Positions 37,801 to 44,947 of a DNA stretch of 56,086 nucleotides are shown piece after piece. Origin of the DNA: Pseudomonadota bacterium (GTDB taxonomy: Bacteria > Desulfobacterota > Desulfobulbia > Desulfobulbales > JAHJIY01); contig JAHJIY010000071.1 in the NCBI GenBank assembly GCA_018823175.1, forward strand, positions 1-56,086, written 5' to 3'. How positions within the stretch are numbered: position 1 is the stretch's first letter; the number at the start of each line of letters is the position of its first letter. Both the position numbers and the translations under genes were made by a program. Below the pieces are notes generated by a model. It searched no databases, was not told where the DNA came from, and saw only the letters and a program-made list of their open reading frames with translations.

Positions 37801-38208
37801 GCCGAAAATAAACTTCCCGTTCACCTGAGAGTTCGACAGGGAAAGGGCCTGTTCAAAAAGATTACGCACCTCTTCAACCGCATTCAAACGATTTTGGGCC
37901 GTCATCGGCGCATTCACATCCTGCAGGGCCAGAACCTTGGCCCGCATGACCAGCTCCTTGGTTGAAACCAGAGCATTTTCCGAGGCGGTGATCACATTAC
38001 CGCCATACATCAAATTTTCCTGAAACTGCATAATCTCGGCCAGGCTGCTTCGTAAGCTCAAGGCACCCGCCATATTAACCGGATCGTCGGAAGGCCGGGA
38101 CATCTGCTTGCCGGAAGAAATCTGTTGATTTATATCATTCATACTCGAGGTTATCCGGTTCAGGTTCCCCAGGATATTCTGATGAATGGTCTGCATAGTA
38201 ATCCGCAT
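34888..38208 (-). CDS. flgL: Hook-filament junction protein FlgL, greatly enlarged
   Basis: 1106 residues, about three times the common 300-400. The conserved N-terminal helices (1-140; MRITMQTIHQNIL, then QISSGKQMSRPSDDP, FIFGGYRT) and the C-terminal helices (about 1010-1106; ALMQLQAKEVAYEAALSAA) are normal. Between lie two related cassettes, about 185-382 and 481-671, each with GDLA(V/I)NG, GDESNI and DATHNTG, plus a diverged third segment (about 700-870). These resemble flagellin hook-IN repeats and would form an outer D2-D3 surface. It is encoded 11 nt after flgK. Confidence 0.93.
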   Translation of the reverse strand: MRITMQTIHQNILGNLNRITSSMNDINQQISSGKQMSRPSDDPVNMAGALSLRSSLAEIMQFQENLMYGGNVITASENALVSTKELVMRAKVLALQDVNAPMTAQNRLNAVEEVRNLFEQALSLSNSQVNGKFIFGGYRTTGYTDTEPTPFLQDLVDGHRINGYTPAAMTTGLNATMAAGNIAPGDLAVNGNPTVGAIITVGPTNGLFMDKAASAKAEIMAADPVVTVALTTLNEGGATTADGGGGSQFFFYLNDVPLTVNISAGANQATVAGETAAAINSISDLTGVTAVVGDGTNGGTDNTRVVLRNSRVGDESNIAVSSFNTLVAGGADLGFGNFVQGADATHNTGQISISSAQGFELASPNNPADDSILNSLGLGGGGVGFADDSNDGILVYGNRLATGDLWANGLPVSAATADGISDVLADASAAAKAAAINGDFATTGVRAEVTTAYRMATQAVTAGTEATALTGLLNNTAIAAGDLAINGTILGVINTAAPVDGLNMTKAVNAKAEINLQATTTGVTARLTTLSAAAVPAAVGSVSDISFDLNGVAISYTTSSAPLQDSVLAINSVIDQTGVRAFVGNGNNGAPAGVLGLKNALSGDESNIVIAGYNGGTGTATTGLADVNQAPDATHNTGEVSLFSDTLFRLTSPNNPNDDSILDALGLGGGQIQTGISGDLAADGFVNYGSTPAVLSSGDLVINGVDIFEVAHEVAGKDVTNSLMMTINAKQGLTGVYASSSDFGGLLLSAVDGRNLHVQTSSHGESVTHINGGSPPVGQDRVYFGSLILSSDREFFLETTPSGSGYEAGLAALGLDGGTVNSGEPGDVAGDGLIAVTSIIKQDGNVRYTGDRQNDFEVRIGSKSTLAVGKNGEDAIANTGVFTVLQGLEDALLGQNFRKIVSPYQAVDPKATLASTITGLDQSEQYTNGTFNVSVTDHEYYPPRVFSMSIAVDASVDTFESMAQKINGIPNLKAAWDSDGHLRVETVDQKRYSLTMTDGDTNFLKKIGITFDQFQVQALQQSISDLDDLQNTMTSQVSDFGARANRIIVQKEIFASLEVTTTENLSEKEDTDMIKALMQLQAKEVAYEAALSAASKTMQLSLVNFL

Positions 38209-38219
38209 ATGACTATCTC

Positions 38220-40748
38220 CTATCTTTTAACGCTTTCCAACAGGGTAACGAGCATTTCATCCGCCGTGGTTATCAGTTTGGCGGCTGCAGTATAGGCATG
38301 CTGGAACTTGATGAGGTTAGCCATTTCCTCGTCCAGCGACACCCCGGAGGTGGAGTCCCGCATCTCCTGCATCTGGTTAGAAACCAGCGAGTTATATTCA
38401 AAATCCCGATTTACCGTCCGGCTGTCAGTCCCGATCTCGCTGACCAGGGCATTATAAAAATTGTCCATGGTCGAGATCTTGCCGCCGGTAAAATTTACAT
38501 CTTCCTTGCCCTGCAAAGCGGTAATCGATAAGCCATTGGTATTATCGCCCCGGAAAATCTCACCAAACTCGGTGACCGTCCCGGCCGCGATCAAATCAAG
38601 ATTTTTGACCAGATCCTGGTTAATCCCGATATCACTTGAGTCGTAACCGGTGAAAAAAGTATTGATCCCGGCCACCTGCAGAATATTGGAATTATCATCG
38701 GCAAAGGCGAAGGTATGATTAGCGTCCGGGGTTATCCGCAGTTGGTTCTGCGCGATGGAGGCGGTAATCCACGGGGCGCCGCCACTGGCGTTGGTGACGG
38801 AAATATTGATGGCATTCACCACATCCTGCAGATCATAAGCCCTTTCCATGGATACCTCAACCGGCTGAGCCAGGGCCAGGGTACCGTCGCTGTTATACAA
38901 CCAGAGATCAAAGGTGCCGCCATCGGTCACCAGTTGATCGGCAAAATCGTAGCCCTGCAGCGCGTAAGCAATGCCGCCCGGCTCATTAAAACTATAAGTA
39001 AATTCCCCGTCATTGGGCAGATCGCCCGGATGCAGACCGCCGCCCATGCCAAGCTGAGCCAGATAAAAATCGTCATTGCCGCCGTCCACCGAAAAAGGGG
39101 CGTCGGAAAAGAGTGAAATCTCACCGGTATTATGGGTATCATCCGCCACATAGATGCCGGCGGTCAATCCCAGGTTGGCCTCAATACCCGAAGCCGGATT
39201 TGAGGACAGGTTGGTGATCGCAATACTGCTTTCATCTCCGGCATTGGTATTTTGCAAGACGATTGAATTCAACACCCCGCCGTTGGTATTATCGCCGACT
39301 ACCGCCTGAACAGTGATCGGATTAGCGGTGGTCGGCAATCCATTATACGTGGAAATCGCGGCATTAATCGCCGTTACCACATTCAGGGCAAAATCAGCGG
39401 CGTTGGTGTCATCGGTTCCAACCCCATCGTTGTCGATCTGATAAGTAACGTTCACCCCTTCGACCTCAAAAGAAATCAGGTCACCGTCATTGGTGCCGAC
39501 CGGCAAAGGAATAGCGGTAACCGCGTTGCCGGCGACCAGGGTCGTCAGCTTGGCGGTAACGCCGGTGATTGCTTTGTTGATCTGGGTCACTGCGTTTTCA
39601 GCCTTGCCCATGACCAGCCCGTTGACCGCCAACCCACCGTCAATCCGGCCAACCTGCCGGTCATTAATCACCAGGGTTCCGGCCGGAATGGTCTCCAAGG
39701 CATAGCCCGAATCAACAACCGTACTCAGATGGGCGGTATTGGCCGCGATAGATTTGCCGGTAACCTCACCGTCAAAGGAAACAAGCCCCACCCCCTGCGC
39801 ATGCTGTTGATTGATTTCACGAATCAGGGAATTAGCAAAGGCGTTTAATCGACCCAGATAATTGTCGGGATCATTTTCCAACAATTCACCCCGGACTTCC
39901 AGCCAACCACCGACCTTGCCACCCAGTTCGGCACCGGAACCGATGTCTCTGGCAACTTCCACCCCGTCCTTGTTGGTACTGAGCCACTGCAAGGAGTTGC
40001 CGCCCCAATCAAGGTTCCAGCTCTCGTTGGTCTCAACCAGAGCATGGCCGTCCGCCAGCAAGACGGTATAAGCGCCGGTTCGGGTCTCGAAATAATTAAT
40101 ATCCAAAAATCCAGACAGTTCCTTGCACAACTCATCCCTCTGATCACGCAGGTCGTTGGCGGTCCTGTTCTCACTTTCGGTATTGGTGATCTGCACATTA
40201 AGGGTGGCGATCTGGGAAGTCAGGCCGTTCACGTCACCAATCGCGGCATCAAGATTAACTCCGATATCATAACGGGCCTGGGTGATCTCCGAGCTCATAT
40301 ACTGCAACTGATCATTGATCAAAAGACCCATCTGCACCACGGTTTGCCGGGTGGCCAGAACATCCGGATTATTGGTCAGATCCTGCCATGAGGTCCAGAA
40401 CTGGTTCATGACATCGTTGACCCCAAAGCCCTGGGCCTCGTTAAAAATAGTTTCGACCACCCGCAAAGCGCCCTTCTGAGCCTCAAGGTTGCTTAACAGT
40501 GATTGCTGACTGGCAATCCTCTGGGTCATAAACCGGTCATAATGGCGCAGGATCGACTCACCCTTGACCCCGCCCCCTAACGGCCCAACCCCGCTCGGCG
40601 AGGGAGTATTAGCCCCCAGCTCAAGGGTCTGCCGGGTGTAGCCGGGCGTATCAACATTGGCGATATTATGCGCCGAGACCTGGACCGACAACTGGTGGGC
40701 CAGTAAGGCTTCTTTGGCAATGCTTAATACCTGGGTTACTCCGGCCAT
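38220..40748 (-). CDS. flgK: Hook-filament junction protein FlgK with a FlgL-type cassette
   Basis: 842 residues. The N-terminus (LLAHQLSVQVSAHNIANVDT, then PGYTRQ) and C-terminus (SNQMQEMRDSTSGVSLDEEM, then ANLIKFQHAYTAAAKLI) are typical. A cassette at about 355-571 carries GGLAVNG, AGDESSIAI and DDTHNTGEISLFS, the same block found twice in FlgL. It forms the first junction ring between hook and filament. FlgN, its chaperone, is encoded just upstream. Confidence 0.95.
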   Translation of the reverse strand: MAGVTQVLSIAKEALLAHQLSVQVSAHNIANVDTPGYTRQTLELGANTPSPSGVGPLGGGVKGESILRHYDRFMTQRIASQQSLLSNLEAQKGALRVVETIFNEAQGFGVNDVMNQFWTSWQDLTNNPDVLATRQTVVQMGLLINDQLQYMSSEITQARYDIGVNLDAAIGDVNGLTSQIATLNVQITNTESENRTANDLRDQRDELCKELSGFLDINYFETRTGAYTVLLADGHALVETNESWNLDWGGNSLQWLSTNKDGVEVARDIGSGAELGGKVGGWLEVRGELLENDPDNYLGRLNAFANSLIREINQQHAQGVGLVSFDGEVTGKSIAANTAHLSTVVDSGYALETIPAGTLVINDRQVGRIDGGLAVNGLVMGKAENAVTQINKAITGVTAKLTTLVAGNAVTAIPLPVGTNDGDLISFEVEGVNVTYQIDNDGVGTDDTNAADFALNVVTAINAAISTYNGLPTTANPITVQAVVGDNTNGGVLNSIVLQNTNAGDESSIAITNLSSNPASGIEANLGLTAGIYVADDTHNTGEISLFSDAPFSVDGGNDDFYLAQLGMGGGLHPGDLPNDGEFTYSFNEPGGIAYALQGYDFADQLVTDGGTFDLWLYNSDGTLALAQPVEVSMERAYDLQDVVNAINISVTNASGGAPWITASIAQNQLRITPDANHTFAFADDNSNILQVAGINTFFTGYDSSDIGINQDLVKNLDLIAAGTVTEFGEIFRGDNTNGLSITALQGKEDVNFTGGKISTMDNFYNALVSEIGTDSRTVNRDFEYNSLVSNQMQEMRDSTSGVSLDEEMANLIKFQHAYTAAAKLITTADEMLVTLLESVKR

Positions 40749-40752
40749 GGTT

Positions 40753-41280
40753 TCATACCTCCTGGCTGATCAGCCGGGGAGCATTAGCCGCGCCCTTGGT
40801 CCTGCTTTTTGCATTGTTTCTTTCCTGATAAACCCCCTTCTTTTCAGCAGAACCGCTAATCAGGGAGATGGCATCATCAAGGTAACCAAGGGTGTCTTGG
40901 GCAAATTTTTTGTTCACCACATTGCAATCATGAATCATCCGACGACTTTGAATCAATTTTTCCCGATAATCTCGTAATCTCACCAGATCAAGGCCGGAGA
41001 CAAATTCTTCCAGGGCCGAGAGCCTAATAAACTTTTCTTCCGGTTTATCAAGCAACAACCGTGCGTTTTCCTGTAATTGCAGATCAAACCTTAAAATCCT
41101 CTCGACCAGACTATGTTTTTTGGAACTGATTGCGAGCAATCCCTTGAGATCCATAGCCGTCAACGCTGTCTGCTCCTGATCAAGCAGGTCAACCAGTTGC
41201 TGACAAAGCTCAGTTTCGCTCTCAAGTACCACAAAAATTTTTTCTACAGGAGTTGATTCCTGAATCTGTTGCCCGTTCAT
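40753..41280 (-). CDS. flgN: FlgN-type flagellar export chaperone
   Basis: 175 residues, predicted all-helical. The first 130 have the FlgN-like pattern of heptads (LESETELCQQLVDLLDQEQT, then ALTAMDLKGLLAISSKK), and the C-terminal 35 are basic and low in complexity. FlgN binds FlgK and FlgL and brings them to the export apparatus. It stands immediately before flgK, 4 nt apart. The call rests on helical pattern and position. Confidence 0.75.
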   Translation of the reverse strand: MNGQQIQESTPVEKIFVVLESETELCQQLVDLLDQEQTALTAMDLKGLLAISSKKHSLVERILRFDLQLQENARLLLDKPEEKFIRLSALEEFVSGLDLVRLRDYREKLIQSRRMIHDCNVVNKKFAQDTLGYLDDAISLISGSAEKKGVYQERNNAKSRTKGAANAPRLISQEV

Positions 41281-41311
41281 GTTTACCCTCTCCTACTTTA
41301 AAATGAGCCGA

Positions 41312-41659
41312 TCAGCGACTGCCGGTAGTTAACTTATCCTGGCCTGAGATCTGCCGATACAAAACCTCACCCAATCCCATACCCTTGCCATGCGCCAGGT
41401 GGTCGGCCAGGGCATTGTCCTGCATCGACTGATACATCTCCTCGGCATAACCACCTTTAAATAATTCACCTTTGGGAACACTCTTTCGCATGGCGGTAAG
41501 CCACTGCCGCAGAATGATCGCCTCAAAGTCAGCGCAGGCCTTGCGGGTTTTCGCGTCTTTCGCTTGATCAGGTCGGACGTTTGCAGAATTTTGGGGATTT
41601 CGGCTCTTGTTTGTAATATCGGCAGAAAAGTTTATTTCCTTAAGATTTGTCAGCGGCAT
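41312..41659 (-). CDS. flgJ: Rod-binding protein FlgJ (N-terminal domain only)
   Basis: 115 residues. The rod-binding signature is clear: ACADFEAIILRQWLTAMRKS and YAEEMYQSMQDNALADHLA, followed by GKGMGLGEVLYRQI. The muramidase domain of enterobacterial FlgJ is absent, as is common in Desulfobacterota, so a separate lytic enzyme must open the peptidoglycan. It lies 37 nt after flgI. Confidence 0.9.
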   Translation of the reverse strand: MPLTNLKEINFSADITNKSRNPQNSANVRPDQAKDAKTRKACADFEAIILRQWLTAMRKSVPKGELFKGGYAEEMYQSMQDNALADHLAHGKGMGLGEVLYRQISGQDKLTTGSR

Positions 41660-41696
41660 AATTTATTAATTCCTCACCTGCTTAGAACCTCTGATC

Positions 41697-42863
41697 TTAA
41701 ATTATTTCCAATTCGGCCTGCAAAGAGCCCGACGCCTTGATCGACTGAAAAATCGCGATCAAATCACGCGGAGCCACCCCGATTGAATTAAGGGCCCGGA
41801 CGATCTCGCCAAGCGATACTCCACCTTCTTCAATCGGGACCAGACCGCCGGCCAGACCCTTGACCTGCAAACTTAGATTGCCATGGGACAAAGCCAGTTT
41901 GCTGATCCGGACATTTTCACCCATGACCACGGTCCCGGTCCGTTCGTCCAGCACCACCCGAGCCGGGCCATCCGGAATGATCTGCAGATTCTCAAGCATG
42001 GCCAGAAAGGCCACCTCATTGCTGTGATACTTTTCAGGCACCTTGACATCAACGGTCGCGCCATCCAGGGCCGTGGCATATGGCCCACCCAGCACATTAT
42101 CGATCGCGTTTACCATCCTGAAGGTGGTAGTGAAATCAGCCACATCCAGACTTAAGGTCAGTTTTTCCTTGCCCAGAAATGAAATCGGCACCGACTTTTC
42201 TACCGTAGCACCGTTGGGAATGCGGGCGACAGTGGCGTGTCTTTTCTGCCCAGCGCCAACCGCCAGACCGGTATCTTCAAAGCCCCCGATACTAACCGGA
42301 CCCTGGGCCATGGCATACACCTTGCCGTCAAGACCTTTAAGCGGCACCGCCACCAGGGTACCGCCCTGCAAGGAAGTGCAATCTCCCATCGAAGATAGAA
42401 CCACATCAATCATCTGACCGGGTTTGATAAAAGCGGGCATTTTAGCGGTTATCATTACCCCGGCCACATTTTTCACCTTGACCCCGTCCCGGTTGACATG
42501 AATCCCCATATTTTCGAGCATATTAACCAACCCCTGGCTGGTAAAAGAGGCCTGACTGCCATCGCCGGTGCCGTTCAAACCAACCACCAGCCCATAGCCG
42601 ACCAGCTGATTAGTCCTGACTCCCTTAACCGAGGCAATATCTTTTAACCTGACGGCTTGCGCCAAACCCGGCGTCAATAAGAACATCACCAAAAAACAGA
42701 GAAACAAGGCTTTATCCCGCAAAGGCATAAGTTTTGATGTTTCGCAAACTCGCTTATCGGTTTGTGTCGACAAGCGACTCAACTCATCTTTATACCGCAA
42801 GGGCATAAGTTTCGTTTGTGTCGACAAGCGACTCAACTCAGCTTTAATTTTTCCAGGCCGCAT
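41697..42863 (-). CDS. flgI: Flagellar P-ring protein FlgI with a repeat-encoded N-terminus
   Basis: 388 residues. The mature protein begins AVRLKDIASVKGVRTNQLVG and is standard throughout (VVGLNGTGDGS, SSMGDCTSLQGGTLVAVPL, GGVSLGEIVRALN). It forms the P ring around the rod in the periplasm. ATG 42863 has GGGAG 9 nt upstream, but between MRPGK and the signal peptide (ALFLCFLVMFLLTPGLAQA) about 45 residues are encoded by two dispersed-repeat units read in frame. Starting at an internal ATG 42713 inside the repeat would give a normal signal peptide, but there is no ribosome-binding site. A sigma-54 promoter is upstream. Confidence 0.92.
   Translation of the reverse strand: MRPGKIKAELSRLSTQTKLMPLRYKDELSRLSTQTDKRVCETSKLMPLRDKALFLCFLVMFLLTPGLAQAVRLKDIASVKGVRTNQLVGYGLVVGLNGTGDGSQASFTSQGLVNMLENMGIHVNRDGVKVKNVAGVMITAKMPAFIKPGQMIDVVLSSMGDCTSLQGGTLVAVPLKGLDGKVYAMAQGPVSIGGFEDTGLAVGAGQKRHATVARIPNGATVEKSVPISFLGKEKLTLSLDVADFTTTFRMVNAIDNVLGGPYATALDGATVDVKVPEKYHSNEVAFLAMLENLQIIPDGPARVVLDERTGTVVMGENVRISKLALSHGNLSLQVKGLAGGLVPIEEGGVSLGEIVRALNSIGVAPRDLIAIFQSIKASGSLQAELEII
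42710..42846 (-). repeat. Dispersed two-hairpin repeat, two units inside the flgI reading frame
   Basis: One 54-bp unit and one extended unit. Hairpin A is GTCG-cttgt-CGAC. The extended unit has the CCGATAAGCGAGTT insert also seen in the third unit at 13.8 kb. The frame stays open and reads KAELSRLSTQTKLMPLRYK and a related second copy. Confidence 0.9.
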
Positions 42864-42959
42864 ATGCGTTCACTCCCTTTGATTATCACCCAAAAATCAA
42901 ACTTCAGCCTGCAGAAGAAGGCTGTAATTTCCAGAAAACACCCTGCACACCATAAATTT

Positions 42960-42975
42960 TGCAATTAGGGTGCCA
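42960..42975 (-). promoter_or_regulatory. Sigma-54 (RpoN) promoter of flgI
   Basis: The minus strand reads TGGCACCCTAATTGCA, a perfect TGGCAC-N5-TTGCA with the GG and GC 10 nt apart. The start would be about 85 nt before the flgI ATG. Confidence 0.87.
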
Positions 42976-43294
42976 GCAAACCGGCCCGCCGCTCTCTGCT
43001 ATAAAAAGTGTTCTTATTTCAGGTAGTTAAAAAGAATAATACTGTTAGTGGAAATACTGATCAGGACATGGAAACGTGCTACCGGGAATTTTTTTCCCAG
43101 TTACCTGGATCCAAACAGGAGAGTGCTTTACTTGGCGCGCAGTGGCTAATTTTTTCTCGATGCTCAGTAAAGCAGCCCGACAATACATATAGAAGGGTGA
43201 TGGGATCCTTCGATCCGGATGAATTAAAGATGACGAGGCAGGAACAGAATAAAATCAGGATGATGAGCAGCAAAAAAGTCAAATCAAGCAGGTC

Positions 43295-43342
43295 AAACAA
43301 AAGCAGAGTGGCGCCACCCCCATCGGAGCCGCGCCACTCTGC
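43295..43342 (-). terminator. Terminator of the exported-protein island
   Basis: GCAGAGTGGCGC (43303-43314) and GCGCCACTCTGC (43331-43342) are a perfect 12-bp stem followed on the minus strand by TTTTGTTTG. It is 23 nt after the stop of the last island gene. Confidence 0.75.
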
Positions 43343-43365
43343 AGTAAAATCTTTAAAAAGTCAGA

Positions 43366-44463
43366 TCAGTACGGTTCGTAAAAGCCGTGAGCGGTAATGG
43401 CAGCCCGCTCAAAATTCCAGTCAGCGGGCTCCTCAAAACTAACCTCCACCTGGTCACCCTGCTTGGTAGTCAGATAGTTGCCATCAATGACTTTAAGCGC
43501 ATCCGGTTCAGGCATGAGCTCCTTCTGACTGCCATCCGAATAGAACAGAATCACCGACATGGCGTCGATAAAAGAGGTCTCCGGATCAATTTCGCGGATC
43601 AGCACCTTGCCGGAGAAATCCTTCAAATCCTTCACCTGGGTGCGCTCGGTCTTTTTCCCATTCTGGTCGGTAAGAATCGTGCCCTGCGCCAGCCACTCGC
43701 CATCGGGCTTGTTCTGGGTATAGATAAACGGACAGGCCTTGCCGCCGGAGTAGGTCCCCTGCGGCACACACATATTGTCAAGCACCGGCGGACGGGCTGG
43801 ATCAAACTCGAAAGTGAACTCCTGCTTGGTGGTGCGCTCGACCCAGTATCCGGCAGGGCAGCTCAACTTGACGCGCTCGACCACGGTCGAGGGACGCTCG
43901 TCGATACAATTAACTTTGGCGGTAATCCGCTTCCGATCGAGACGTGGATCCTTAAGGATATCCACACACATAACCGCCATTTTATATTCTTCATCAACCG
44001 AGCTGCCTCCCGACCGGCAGGTGTTTTGCAATGCGGACTTGGTCGTAAACGGGACCCCGTAGTACATTTCATGTCTCAAATGAGATTGGGTTTTGTTGCC
44101 GTTGAATGAAGTCCTTCGCTCACCCCAATTAGCATTCGTCGCCGACAAAATAGCTAATACGAGATCGTCCCCATCACTGCAATGATAGTTGACCCAGGTA
44201 TCGAATTTAATCGCATCACCCTGGACTTTAAGGTTGCTGGATTTACGCAACACCTGGCCGGAATTGATCTCAAAATCAAGCCAGAATTCTCCATTAGTCC
44301 AATCGTTATTAGTAGCCGGATTGATCAGATAATTTTTTGCGAAAGCCATAGTCGGGAAAGACAAATTGCCCAGGGGCACCAAGATAAAAGTGAGAGCAAT
44401 AAGCAACAGAAGACTCGAAAAATGAAACAATTTGACAGAACATCCTTGATCAGTAACTTGCAT
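43366..44463 (-). CDS. Exported protein of unknown function (island gene 3)
   Basis: 365 residues from ATG 44463, which has GAGGAG 7 nt upstream; the ATG 15 nt earlier lies inside that signal. A signal peptide (about 12-43, ending PTMAFA) is followed by a mature part with eight or more cysteines, probably disulfide-bonded. The C-terminal 110 residues look like a beta domain (SGKVLIREIDPETSFIDAMS). I do not recognise it. It is last in a three-gene set between flgI and flgH and starts 27 nt after gene 2. Confidence 0.75.
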   Translation of the reverse strand: MQVTDQGCSVKLFHFSSLLLLIALTFILVPLGNLSFPTMAFAKNYLINPATNNDWTNGEFWLDFEINSGQVLRKSSNLKVQGDAIKFDTWVNYHCSDGDDLVLAILSATNANWGERRTSFNGNKTQSHLRHEMYYGVPFTTKSALQNTCRSGGSSVDEEYKMAVMCVDILKDPRLDRKRITAKVNCIDERPSTVVERVKLSCPAGYWVERTTKQEFTFEFDPARPPVLDNMCVPQGTYSGGKACPFIYTQNKPDGEWLAQGTILTDQNGKKTERTQVKDLKDFSGKVLIREIDPETSFIDAMSVILFYSDGSQKELMPEPDALKVIDGNYLTTKQGDQVEVSFEEPADWNFERAAITAHGFYEPY

Positions 44464-44490
44464 CGGTAGTCTCCTCATTTAAATCTTCCA

Positions 44491-44808
44491 TCAACGCACG
44501 CACATGACCGGACGAGAAGTGGCGAGATATCCGGACAGGCCACCTCCGTTGGGCAAATGATAGCCGGCTTGACACACGTGAAAATATCCCAATTTACTCA
44601 TAATCGGCCTCACCGTGGGAGTGGAACTCGGCGGGTTGCCGACAACCGTCCCCTGAATAGCCACCGGGGTAGCCTGAATGACACCAATGGTGGGTCTGAT
44701 GACCTTTTCCTTCTTGGTAAAAGCCCGCGCATCAGTGGCTGCCAGGCATAAACCCGCCATCAGCGCCATAAAAATCCAGCCTCGTAATTTTGTGATTTTT
44801 TGTTGCAC
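44491..44808 (-). CDS. Small exported protein of unknown function (island gene 2)
   Basis: 105 residues from GTG 44808: AAGGAGG is 7 nt upstream, whereas the open frame from 44928 would add 40 unrelated residues. A signal peptide (LRGWIFMALMAGLCLAATDA) ends near residue 29. The mature 75 residues contain two cysteines, in HVCQAGYHLP and near the end in RPVMCVR. No family recognised. It shares the transcript with its neighbours. Confidence 0.65.
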   Translation of the reverse strand: MQQKITKLRGWIFMALMAGLCLAATDARAFTKKEKVIRPTIGVIQATPVAIQGTVVGNPPSSTPTVRPIMSKLGYFHVCQAGYHLPNGGGLSGYLATSRPVMCVR

Positions 44809-44947
44809 AAGAATACCTCCTTTCGTTGTTTCGGGAACATCATGAACATTATCCATCAATCTCCCGCTCTCGCCGCTAATTCTATACAGAAGACATGATC
44901 CTCTCCTGATTACATCAACCTGCGACAAGACATCTACTTACGGCAGA

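Noticed and set aside
43008..43397. Plus-strand open frame of 129 codons between flgI and the exported-protein island
   Set aside because: It overlaps the 12-bp terminator stem and the 3' end of the minus-strand gene, has no family resemblance and a biased Lys/Ser/Arg composition.
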